64,000 nucleotides of DNA. Origin: Rhizobium sp. WYJ-E13 (lineage in GTDB: Bacteria; Pseudomonadota; Alphaproteobacteria; Rhizobiales; Rhizobiaceae). Location of the stretch: NCBI RefSeq assembly GCF_018987265.1, contig NZ_CP076853.1, forward strand, positions 3,468,501 to 3,532,500, written 5' to 3'. The notes under the pieces were generated by a model. The model did not search any database and was not told where the DNA came from. It was given only the letters and a program-made list of their open reading frames with translations. The first letter of the stretch is position 1. Each line of letters begins with the position of its first letter. Both the position numbers and the translations under genes were made by a program. This document shows, piece by piece, positions 26,264 through 36,874 of this stretch.

Positions 26264-27205
26264 TCACCCTTTGACGGCGCCCGCCATCAGACCGCGCACG
26301 AAATAGCGGCCGGCGAGGATATAGACGATGAGCGTAGGAACGGCCGCGATCATCGCCGCAGCCATGTTGACATTGTATTCGACCACGCCGGTCGAGGTAT
26401 TGACGACATTATTGAGCGCCACCGTCATCGGCATGGAGTCACCCGTACCGGCATAAGCCGAGGCGAAGAGGAAATCGTTCCAGATATTGGTGAACTGGTA
26501 GATGACCGTCACCACGATAATCGGCAGCGAATTCGGCAGCATGATGCGGCGGAAGATCTGAAAGAAGCTTGCGCCATCCACCTGCGCGGCCTTCACGAGT
26601 TCCGTCGGAAACGCCTCATAGAAATTGCGGAAGAACAGCGTCGTGAAGCCGAGGCCATAGACCACGTGCACGAAGACGAGGTTCACAGTCGGATTGCCGA
26701 AGCCGAAGCTGAAACTCGTTGCATTCTGCAGCGTCGTTCCGAAACGGCCGAGCGCGCCGAGAATAGTCGCCATCGGCAGCAGCACCGACTGGAACGGGAT
26801 GAAGCAGGCAAAGAGCATGAGGCCGAAGACCAGCGTATGGCCCGGAAAGCGCCACTTGGTCAGTACATAGCCGTTGAGCGCGCCGAGAACGGTCGAGATC
26901 GCCACTGCCGGCACGACCATCTTGATCGAATTCCAGAAGTAGCCCTTGATGCCGGCGCAGGTGAGGCCGACGCAGGCCTCGCCCCAGGCCTTGAACCAGG
27001 CATCGAACGTCGGTGACTGCGGCAGCGCGAGCATATTGCCGCCCTGAATTTCGTCCATGGTCTTGAACGAAGTCGTCAGCATGACGAAGAGCGGCATCAG
27101 GTAGAGAACGGCAAAGATCAGCAGCAGCCCGTAGATGATGACGCGGCCGATCCAGCGACCGCTGTTGCCGCCCTGCGCGACCTCGGAAGAGGTAATACTG
27201 CTCAT
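26264..27205 (-). CDS. Sugar ABC transporter permease (MalG type)
   Basis: A 313-residue inner-membrane permease with six predicted helices and the EAA loop VKAAQVDGASFFQIFRRIMLP. The periplasmic segment includes a Cys pair (CVGLTCAGIKGYFW). Its start overlaps the stop of the other permease gene by 4 bp, a sign of translational coupling. It belongs with the binding protein at 28228-29487, which resembles glucose/mannose-type proteins. Confidence 0.94.
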   Translation of the reverse strand: MSSITSSEVAQGGNSGRWIGRVIIYGLLLIFAVLYLMPLFVMLTTSFKTMDEIQGGNMLALPQSPTFDAWFKAWGEACVGLTCAGIKGYFWNSIKMVVPAVAISTVLGALNGYVLTKWRFPGHTLVFGLMLFACFIPFQSVLLPMATILGALGRFGTTLQNATSFSFGFGNPTVNLVFVHVVYGLGFTTLFFRNFYEAFPTELVKAAQVDGASFFQIFRRIMLPNSLPIIVVTVIYQFTNIWNDFLFASAYAGTGDSMPMTVALNNVVNTSTGVVEYNVNMAAAMIAAVPTLIVYILAGRYFVRGLMAGAVKG

Positions 27206-28155
27206 CGCGCCTTCTCCCTCAGTTCGGAATAGAGATAGGGAACGATGATTGCCGAGATCGTCATCAGCATGATGATGGCGCTTGCAGAACCGACAGCCAT
27301 TTCATTTCGCTTGAACGTATACTCATACATGAAGTTGGACGGCAGCCATGCCGAGCCGCCGGGACCGCCCGATGTAAGCGCCACGACAAGGTCGTAGGAC
27401 TTGATCGCCATATGCGCGAGCACGATAAAGGCCGACAGGAAGATCGGCCGCAGCATCGGAATGACGATGCGCCGGTACATCTGGAAGGGCGATGCGCCGT
27501 CGATCTGCGCCGCCTTCATGATTTCGCCGTCAATGCCACGCAGGCCGGCCAGGAACATTGCCATGACGAAACCGGAGGCCTGCCAGACACCGGCGATGAC
27601 GACAGTGTAGATGACGAAATCCTTGTTCTTGATCCAGTCGAAATGAAAGCTCGTCCAGCCGAGATGATGCAGCGTCTGCTCAAGCCCGAGGCCCGGATCA
27701 AGGAACCACTTCCAGGCGACGCCCGTCACGATGAAGGACAGCGCCATCGGATAGAGGAAAATCGGCCGCAATATGCCTTCGCCGCGGATCTTTTGGTCGA
27801 GAAGGATCGCCAGCAGCAGCCCGAGCGCCAGGCAGATGAAAATATAGAGGAAGCCGAAGATCCCCATATTGGTGATCGATGTGTACCAGGAGGACGGCGG
27901 GTCGCTCTCGAAGGTCCAGCGCCAGAGCCGTTGATAGGCGCGCGAGCCCGTCAGCGCATAGGATGGAAAGGTCTTGGAATTTGTAAAGGAAAGATAGGCC
28001 GTCCAGACGATGAAGCCGTAGACGAAGATCACCGTGATGAGGAAACTCGGCGCCAATACGATTCTCGGCAATGCATCCTGCAGTCGGCCGCGAATGGACG
28101 TGCGGGTTGAGGGCTTCGACGTCAGGACCGGATCCGTGGTCGCAACTGTGCTCAT
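27202..28155 (-). CDS. Sugar ABC transporter permease (MalF type)
   Basis: A 317-residue inner-membrane permease. ATG 28155 is preferred because GGGAGGAGATGATCAC precedes it; a longer frame from 28200 has no ribosome site. It contains a long first helix (IVLAPSFLITVIFVYGFIVW) and the EAA loop MKAAQIDGASPFQMYRRIVIP. It lies between the binding-protein gene and its partner permease, with a stem-loop in the 72-bp gap to the former. Confidence 0.94.
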   Translation of the reverse strand: MSTVATTDPVLTSKPSTRTSIRGRLQDALPRIVLAPSFLITVIFVYGFIVWTAYLSFTNSKTFPSYALTGSRAYQRLWRWTFESDPPSSWYTSITNMGIFGFLYIFICLALGLLLAILLDQKIRGEGILRPIFLYPMALSFIVTGVAWKWFLDPGLGLEQTLHHLGWTSFHFDWIKNKDFVIYTVVIAGVWQASGFVMAMFLAGLRGIDGEIMKAAQIDGASPFQMYRRIVIPMLRPIFLSAFIVLAHMAIKSYDLVVALTSGGPGGSAWLPSNFMYEYTFKRNEMAVGSASAIIMLMTISAIIVPYLYSELREKAR

Positions 28156-28187
28156 GTGATCATCTCCTCCCTGCGCAGCAGGGCTGT

Positions 28188-28214
28188 GGCTTCCCCGCAA
28201 GGGGCGGGAAAGCC
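28188..28214 (-). other. Intercistronic stem-loop after the second sugar-binding protein gene
   Basis: GGCTTCCCCGC pairs with GCGGGAAAGCC with one internal mismatch and a short loop. It sits between the binding-protein stop and the permease start, where such stems commonly protect the upstream mRNA. Confidence 0.5.
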
Positions 28215-28227
28215 TTTGTCATTAGAA

Positions 28228-29487
28228 TTAGCGAGCGTCGTCGATAGCCTGGACGAGCTGGGTAACAGCTTCGTCAGAGGTCTTGATCTGACCATGGACG
28301 AACTTCGAGACGACGTCCTTATAGGCGTTGGCGATCGCCGGAGGAGCACCATAGCCCTGAGCAAGCGAGCCGAACAGCGTACCGCCTTCGTTGGCAGCCT
28401 TCAGATCGGCAATGCCCTTCTTGCCGCAAGCGTCGAAATCCGTATCCGGAACGTCGGTACGGGCCGGAACCGAACCCTTGACGACGTTGAAGGCGGACTG
28501 GAAGCTCTTGGACAGCGTTGCCGTGGCAAGCGCCACCTGAGCGGCCTTGCGGTCGTCAGGAACGTTGAACATGCCGAACATGTCGGAGTTGTAGACCACG
28601 CTGCCCTCGGTGCCCGGGAAACGGTAGCACAGGAAGTCGGTATCCGGGGTCTTCTTGGCGGCAACGAATTCGCCCTTCGCCCAGTCGCCCATGACCTGCA
28701 CCAGAGCATCACCCTTGATGACCATGGCCGTCGCCAGGTTCCAGTCGCGGCCCGAGAAGTTCGGATCGACATATTTGATGATCTTGGCGAGGTTATCGAA
28801 GGACTTCTTCATCGTGTCGGACTTCAGCGATTCCTCGTCGAGGTCGTTGAAAGCCTTCTTGTAGAATTCCGGGCCGCCGGTCGACAGCACGATGGAGTCG
28901 AACATCGTGGCTTCCTGCCAGTTCTGACCGCCGAGCGCGAGCGGAATGACGCCGGCTGCCTTTGCCTTGTCGAGCAGGGCGATCAGGTCGTCGAAGGTCT
29001 TCGGCTGCGTGCCGCCGATCTTGTCCATGACGGACTTGTTGATCCACAGCCAGTTGACGGAGTGAACGTTGACAGGGGCTGCGACCCACTTGCCGTCATA
29101 GACGGAGAACTTCTGCAGGGCCGCCGGGACGGATTTGTCCCAGCCCTCTTTCTTTGCCGTCTCGGTCAGGTCACCCATGACGCCTGCCTGGGCGTAATCG
29201 AGCACGGTATAGCCGAGCATCTGAGAAGCAGTCGGATAGGTGCCCGCGGCAACCATCGCCTTCAGCGCGGTCATGGCTGCGTCGCCGCCACCGCCTGCGA
29301 CCGGTACGTCCTTCCAGGCAAAGCCTTCCTTGGCAAGGTCCTGCTTCAGCACGTTGAGCGCCGCGGCTTCACCGCCCGACGTCCACCAGTGCAGCATCTG
29401 GACTTCCTTGACGTCAGCCGCGTGAGCGCTGCCGAAACCAGCCATCATCACGACAGCAAGAGCTGCCGAGCTCAAAAACTTGCGCAT
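28228..29487 (-). CDS. Sugar ABC transporter substrate-binding protein (glucose/mannose-type, GtsA-like)
   Basis: A 419-residue periplasmic binding protein with a 23-residue signal peptide (MRKFLSSAALAVVMMAGF, then GSAHA). The mature start VQMLHWWTSGGEAAALNVLK and GGGGDAAMTALKAMVAAGTYP resemble Pseudomonas GtsA-type glucose/mannose binding proteins. The assignment of sugar is from remembered similarity and is tentative; alpha-glucosides are an alternative. It heads the minus-strand operon of two permeases and ATPase and is divergent from a LacI regulator, with an operator-like site at 29600-29615. Confidence 0.9.
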   Translation of the reverse strand: MRKFLSSAALAVVMMAGFGSAHAADVKEVQMLHWWTSGGEAAALNVLKQDLAKEGFAWKDVPVAGGGGDAAMTALKAMVAAGTYPTASQMLGYTVLDYAQAGVMGDLTETAKKEGWDKSVPAALQKFSVYDGKWVAAPVNVHSVNWLWINKSVMDKIGGTQPKTFDDLIALLDKAKAAGVIPLALGGQNWQEATMFDSIVLSTGGPEFYKKAFNDLDEESLKSDTMKKSFDNLAKIIKYVDPNFSGRDWNLATAMVIKGDALVQVMGDWAKGEFVAAKKTPDTDFLCYRFPGTEGSVVYNSDMFGMFNVPDDRKAAQVALATATLSKSFQSAFNVVKGSVPARTDVPDTDFDACGKKGIADLKAANEGGTLFGSLAQGYGAPPAIANAYKDVVSKFVHGQIKTSDEAVTQLVQAIDDAR

Positions 29488-29599
29488 GAATATCCTCCCG
29501 TTCGTAAGTGGCGGCGAGACCCACCTCGCCCGCCCCGATGTCTTCCGCCGTGAGGGCGGCCAAACATCACGCTACCGCACCTCCCAGCGCGGTTACCAA

Positions 29600-29615
29600 T
29601 TTAAAACGTTATAAA
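29600..29615. promoter_or_regulatory. Candidate LacI operator upstream of the second sugar transporter
   Basis: TTTAAAACGTTATAAA is a palindrome with 7 of 8 pairs matched around the central CG, as in LacI-family sites. It is 113 bp upstream of the binding-protein start and 150 bp from the divergent LacI gene. The surrounding intergenic region (29620-29735) is unusually AT-rich. Confidence 0.5.
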
Positions 29616-29765
29616 TGCTCTTACGTCAAGTCCTTCCTCGACTCCCGAGAAAAATATGATTAGTTCGATAACTATTGATTTTATTTGCTTTTTTCTGAAC
29701 GCTTAAGAAACCGTAAAAATTTAAATCGTTTGCATTGATTGATTGCGTGCCGGTTTCATCGTGTT

Positions 29766-30854
29766 ATGGTAGCCGCGATCCCCAGCATGGAAATGTCCTT
29801 GGTGACCGAATCGTCTCAATTGCAACGTGGTGAAAATCCGGATGGCACGCAAAAGCGTGGTAAGCCGACGTTGCGCACGATCGCGACGTTGACCGGTCTT
29901 GCGGTAACCACTGTTTCCCGTGCACTCAGCGACGCACCGCAAATATCGGTCGATACCCGCGAACGCGTCCACCGCATCGCCCGCGAGATCGGCTATCTGC
30001 CGGACCGGGCGGCCCAGCGCTTGAAGACGGGTCGCACCAATGTCATCAGCATCCTTCTCGATCCGCACCAGGAAGTGGTCGGCTTCGGCACTGCCATCAT
30101 GTACGGCATCGCCAAAGCTCTGAAGGAGACCTCCTACCACCTCGTTGTCGCCCCGAACTTCCTGTCGACGACGGATCTCGAAGCGGCGGAATATATCGTG
30201 CGCAACAATTTCGCCGATGGCCTGATCTTCACGCGGACAGAGCCTTTCGATGCGCGGGTGCGGATGCTGCAGGAAGTCGGCTTTCCCTTCGTATCGCATG
30301 GTCGCACGGAGTTTTTGACCCCGCATCCTTACGTCGATTACGACAATTACACCTTCGCCTATGAAGCCACCCGGCGGCTGATCGCCAAGGGCAGAACGAA
30401 AGTCACTGTCATCATGCCGCCGAAGCGACTGACTTTCAGCCAGCACATTCTCCATGGGTTCATGACTGCGGTGCGCGAGGCCGGTATCGCCTACGAAATA
30501 TCGGAAGCGGTCACACTCGATTCACCGGCCAATGAACTCAGGGATTTCTTCCGCGCACGCGCCGCCACACCCGACGTTCCCGATGGCTTTGTTTGCCCAG
30601 GCGAAGTTTCTGCGCTGGCGCTCGTCAGCGCCATGAGCGATGCTGGCCTCACACTGGCAGAAGACTACGATATCGTCGCAAAGGAAACGTCGCGTCTCCT
30701 GACCCACCTCCAGCCGAAGATCGAGACCATCTATGAGGATCTGGTCGAGGCGGGGGAACATCTCGGCCACATGCTGCTTCAGCGCATCAGTAATCAGGCA
30801 ACGGAAAACCGGAGCCTGCTCCTGCCGCCGCAGATCAATTTTCCGGTAGCCTAA
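29766..30854 (+). CDS. LacI-family regulator of the second sugar transporter
   Basis: A regulator of about 350-362 residues with HTH PTLRTIATLTGLAVTTVSRALSDAPQIS and an effector domain (FADGLIFTRTEPFDARVRMLQEVGFPFVSHGRTE) like those of the AglR/glucoside group. Three ATGs (29766, 29787, 29793) are possible and none has a strong ribosome site, so the start is open. It is divergent from the transporter operon and convergent with a cyclase gene, overlapping the latter by 4 bp at its end. Confidence 0.88.
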   Translation: MVAAIPSMEMSLVTESSQLQRGENPDGTQKRGKPTLRTIATLTGLAVTTVSRALSDAPQISVDTRERVHRIAREIGYLPDRAAQRLKTGRTNVISILLDPHQEVVGFGTAIMYGIAKALKETSYHLVVAPNFLSTTDLEAAEYIVRNNFADGLIFTRTEPFDARVRMLQEVGFPFVSHGRTEFLTPHPYVDYDNYTFAYEATRRLIAKGRTKVTVIMPPKRLTFSQHILHGFMTAVREAGIAYEISEAVTLDSPANELRDFFRARAATPDVPDGFVCPGEVSALALVSAMSDAGLTLAEDYDIVAKETSRLLTHLQPKIETIYEDLVEAGEHLGHMLLQRISNQATENRSLLLPPQINFPVA

Positions 30855-32098
30855 GCCGCGTCACGACCGGCTGTCGGCTTTTCGCGGAAAGCGAAGACTT
30901 CGACCGGCTCCCCAAGCCCGCGCAGGGGAAAAGTGCCGAGATTGTCCATCTCTTCCGTGCAGGTCGCCATCTCAACGAAAGCGCGAGATAAAAGCACCGA
31001 CCGCTTGACCTCCTTGGTTAAGGTTTCAAGCCGCGAAGCGACATTGACCGCAGGGCCGATGACCGTGAAGTCCAGCCGACGGCGCGACCCGATATTGCCA
31101 TACATGACGTCGCCGACGTGGACGCCAACGCCATAGCGTAAGGGATCACGGCCCCGGCGCAGATGCTGCTCATTCAGTTTCGCCATCGCCTCCTGCCCCT
31201 CACGGATTGCCGTCAGCAGATCATGACAGGCCGAAGGCTTCGACAGCGGGAAGATGGCGAGCAGTCCGTCGCCCATGAACTTCAGTATTTCGCCGCCGTG
31301 CCGTTCGATCGGATCGGACATGGCATCGAAATAATCGTTGAGCAGATGAATGACGTCATCACGCGGCCAGAGGTCGGAGATCGCCGTGAAATCGCGCAGG
31401 TCGCAGATCATGATTGCTGCGCCAACGGTCGTACCGCTGCCGCGGGTAATGACGCCGGAGAGAATTTGTTCGCTTGCGTGCGGCCCCACATAGGTCTGCA
31501 GCAGTGTACGCGCCATGATGTTCTTCAGCCGGATTTCACTGACCAGCGTCAGGGCGGGTAGAAGATCGCGCAGGAAATCCACGTGTTCGCTTGTAAAACC
31601 ACCTGGCCGCTTGGTCGAGAAGGTGACGACATGTCGCTTTCCGAACGTATGATCGATCGGCCAGGCGATATATTCGGAGTAGTCGTCGTCGCGCAGTTCC
31701 TGGAAGAAGGGATAGTCGTCGCCTTCCCACAAATCCTCCAGGTTTTTCCGCACCTCATTGGCTCCGCTATGGATCTCGTTGACCGGGCTGTTAAGGAATT
31801 GCGGCGTGGTTTCCACCCCATAGGCAAAGGTGTCGATCTTCGCCTCGTCCATGCCTTCCACCCACAGGATGCGGGCGCCGATCCATTGCGGATGGTTCGT
31901 ACGGAAATGCAAGCTGGACCGGTTCACCGGCACGCCGGCTGCCAGCAGCCGCTTGCACATCTCCACCAGGATATTGTCGATAAAACGCTCGCTGCGGGTC
32001 TCGTTGATCAGCCAATCGAGAATCCGGCGCCTGCGGATAGGCCAGACGCCTTCGGCAGCTTCGCTTGCCGGATCAGTCGCTTCCAAAGAGGGCCTCAT
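30851..32098 (-). CDS. Class III adenylate cyclase, second copy of the same architecture
   Basis: A 415-residue protein whose C-terminal half is a class III cyclase: metal Asp in MICDLRDFT and MGDGLLAIF, purine-selecting Lys in EILKFMGDG with Thr in DFTVIG, and Asn/Arg in AVNVASRLE. All catalytic positions are present, so ATP is the expected substrate. The N-terminal half includes HVVTFSTKRPGGFTSEHVDFLRDLLPAL, clearly related to the same segment of the cyclase at 9610-10827. No membrane helix is seen. It may feed a cAMP signal related to carbon or stress status; no partner is evident. Confidence 0.9.
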   Translation of the reverse strand: MRPSLEATDPASEAAEGVWPIRRRRILDWLINETRSERFIDNILVEMCKRLLAAGVPVNRSSLHFRTNHPQWIGARILWVEGMDEAKIDTFAYGVETTPQFLNSPVNEIHSGANEVRKNLEDLWEGDDYPFFQELRDDDYSEYIAWPIDHTFGKRHVVTFSTKRPGGFTSEHVDFLRDLLPALTLVSEIRLKNIMARTLLQTYVGPHASEQILSGVITRGSGTTVGAAIMICDLRDFTAISDLWPRDDVIHLLNDYFDAMSDPIERHGGEILKFMGDGLLAIFPLSKPSACHDLLTAIREGQEAMAKLNEQHLRRGRDPLRYGVGVHVGDVMYGNIGSRRRLDFTVIGPAVNVASRLETLTKEVKRSVLLSRAFVEMATCTEEMDNLGTFPLRGLGEPVEVFAFREKPTAGRDAA

Positions 32099-32115
32099 AA
32101 AAAACTCCCGCTACG

Positions 32116-32148
32116 CCACATTCAACGAATATACCGGGCTGAATGTGG
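32116..32148. other. Inverted repeat between nrdF and the cyclase gene
   Basis: CCACATTCA and TGAATGTGG form perfect 9-bp arms 15 bp apart. It lies upstream of the cyclase and downstream of nrdF on the minus strand, and could be an operator for the former or a weak terminator of the latter. Confidence 0.4.
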
Positions 32149-32191
32149 GCGATAGCGGACCGAATGATAAGAGGCTTCGTAAAGATAAACC

Positions 32192-35329
<3,138 letters not shown>

Positions 35330-35351
<22 letters not shown>

Positions 35352-35743
35352 AATCGTCCCATCCCGTCTTTGACATTGGCGACATCCTCGGCAGTTCCCA
35401 GAAGCTCGAACCTGTAGAGGTAGGGCACCCGGCACTTCTGCGAGATCACGTCGCCGGCAAGCCCGTAGGTCTCGCCGAAATTGCTGTTGCCCGCTGCAAT
35501 CACGCCGCGGATATTGGAGCGGTTTTCCGCATCGTTGAGGAAGCGGATTACCTGCTTGGGCACGGCTCCCTTTACGATCCCTGGGCCGCCATCCCCGCAA
35601 TAGGTGGGCGAGATCAGCACGTAGGGTTCGCGAATGTGGATGTCTTCAGCACTGAGGGGAATGCGCGCCGCGCGCAGTCCCAGCTTCTCGACGAAACGAT
35701 GGGTATTCTCGGACCGGCTGGAATAGTAGACGATCAGGCCCAT
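35330..35743 (-). CDS. nrdI: NrdI flavodoxin-like protein
   Basis: A 137-residue flavodoxin-like protein that supplies superoxide or related oxidant to assemble the manganese-tyrosyl radical in NrdF. It begins [21 protein letters not shown], with the FMN phosphate loop in SSRSENT. It also has [20 protein letters not shown] and [19 protein letters not shown], all typical of NrdI. It lies 13 bp after nrdH and overlaps nrdE. Confidence 0.95.
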
Positions 35744-35756
35744 CGCTCTTCTCCAA

Positions 35757-35978
35757 TTAGGAGAGCGCGCTGATCATGTCGGGACGGAAGCCCGCCCAGT
35801 GGTTCTCGCCGGCAACGACGACCGGAACCTGCATGTAGCCCATGCCGCGAACGCGATCGAGCGCGTCGGCATCCTCGGAAATATCGATGATCTGATAGTC
35901 GACGCCCAGACGGTCGAGGGCGCGATAGGTGGCGGTGCACTGAACGCAGGCAGGCTTGCTGTAAACGGTAACGCTCAT
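35757..35978 (-). CDS. nrdH: NrdH glutaredoxin-like electron donor
   Basis: A 73-residue thioredoxin-fold protein that reduces NrdE. The redox motif is CVQC (Cys11, Cys14), and the C-terminal WAGFRPDMI is the NrdH signature. Two adjacent ATGs exist (35981 and 35978); the second has better spacing from GAGGAAC. First gene of the nrdHIEF operon, about 280 bp downstream of a cobalamin riboswitch on the same strand. Confidence 0.94.
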   Translation of the reverse strand: MSVTVYSKPACVQCTATYRALDRLGVDYQIIDISEDADALDRVRGMGYMQVPVVVAGENHWAGFRPDMISALS

Positions 35979-36254
35979 CATGTTCCTCGTGATGTCAATG
36001 AATTTCGGACGCAGTACAGGGCACGGGCGCCTTGCGGCGTCCGGGGTAACGCTTGACGATGATCTTGCAGAGTCGGCGCTTAAACGCCTGAAATTATCCC
36101 TTGCAGGATTTGCGCGGGCGGCGGCCTTGACGTTCTCGACATAACTTCAACCCCGAAGTGCTCATGAGGACGTTCGGGGCAGCGTAACAGCACGGATGGA
36201 TTCCGCTTTCATGCACGCGACTTTCCGGACACCCCGCCCGTGGACGTTTTATTC

Positions 36255-36419
36255 AAGGCAGGTCTCCTGGCTTACGGGTCGAAGCCCCTGCCCCAGCCTT
36301 CCCAAAGCCTCATGCCTCAGTGACCTGAAATCGGACAGTTGCTCGCCGCTTACAGTTGCGGGGGCAGCTCCGGCTTTGTCGCGCCGTCATGGCGAAACGC
36401 ACCGTATTCCCGTCTTAGC
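36255..36419 (-). promoter_or_regulatory. Cobalamin (B12) riboswitch controlling nrdHIEF
   Basis: The minus strand carries the conserved B12-element blocks in the right order. These are GACGGGAATACGGTGC near 36415, then AGCTGCCCCCGCAACTGTAA (the B12 box core), then GGTCACTGAGGC, GGGAAGGC, and finally CCGTAAGCCAGGAGACCTGC near 36260. The next gene downstream is nrdH. Adenosylcobalamin binding should switch the operon off when a B12-dependent class II reductase can work. That enzyme (NrdJ) is not in the window. No classical terminator with a T run is obvious between 35982 and 36254, so translation or Rho may be the output. Confidence 0.93.
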
Positions 36420-36459
36420 CCCCGACCCTCACGAATCGAAGGAACCTTGAACACTAGAT

Positions 36460-36487
36460 ATAGTACGCGAATCCCGGTTTGCGTCAA
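36460..36487 (-). promoter_or_regulatory. Probable sigma-70 promoter for the riboswitch-nrd transcript
   Basis: On the minus strand TTGACG (36487-36482) and TACTAT (36465-36460) are 16 bp apart; TATATC two bases further is an alternative -10. Transcription would begin near 36453, just before the riboswitch. Confidence 0.6.
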
Positions 36488-36599
36488 CGGATGGTTTGTA
36501 CATCGCGCTACGGAATGTTTGAAATCGCTGCATTCCTGTGAAAAACGTGGTTAACGAATGGTTAAAGAAAACAGGCTGTGGAGGAGGCCTCAAAGGTGA

Positions 36600-36617
36600 A
36601 AGCCGGCATATAGCCGG
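36600..36617 (-). terminator. Hairpin after the metE remnant
   Basis: AGCCGGC and GCCGGCT form a 7-bp stem with a 4-nt loop (ATAT), about 24 bp past the stop of the metE fragment. It lacks a strong T run. It may be the old metE terminator. Confidence 0.5.
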
Positions 36618-36641
36618 CTCCCCCAGGAATCGACTAGGCGC

Positions 36642-36815
36642 TCATGCGCGGGTCGTTGCTGCGGCACCGCGCAACAATCGAGCAGCCGCCACCATGTTGA
36701 CGAGCGCTGGGCGAACCTCCTCCCATTTACGCGTCTTCAGACCGCAATCGGCGTTGATCCAAAGCTGCCCATTCGTCAGGCGCTCGCGCGCCAACATCAG
36801 AAGTTCGGTCGTGGA
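36642..36815 (-). pseudogene. metE: C-terminal fragment of cobalamin-independent methionine synthase (MetE)
   Basis: The minus-strand frame ending at 36642 contains [20 protein letters not shown] followed by [21 protein letters not shown]. This matches the extreme C-terminus of MetE (usually LWVNPDCGLKTRGW near the end of a protein of about 760 residues). The preceding frame is unrelated, so only about 55 codons remain. The zinc-ligand Cys of the DCGLKTR motif is retained. The fragment cannot be functional. It lies upstream of the B12 riboswitch and next to the P-type ATPase gene. MetE is itself a classic B12-riboswitch target, which makes the location suggestive. Confidence 0.75.
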
Positions 36816-36874
36816 ACCACGATGCGGCAAGCATGCACTGCCGCATCCAATCGCAGGATGATATAGAGAAATCT

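Noticed and set aside
25337..27016. A 559-codon open frame on the plus strand
   Set aside because: It is the mirror of the ABC ATPase and permease genes on the minus strand. Its Arg/His/Asp-rich composition is typical of antisense frames in GC-rich DNA.
28156..29553. A 465-codon plus-strand frame
   Set aside because: Antisense to the sugar-binding protein, which has a signal peptide, a ribosome site and family motifs; the plus frame has none.
36255..36419. B12 riboswitch as a regulator of metE
   Set aside because: The element is downstream of the metE fragment on the same strand and faces nrdH, so in the present arrangement it cannot control metE.
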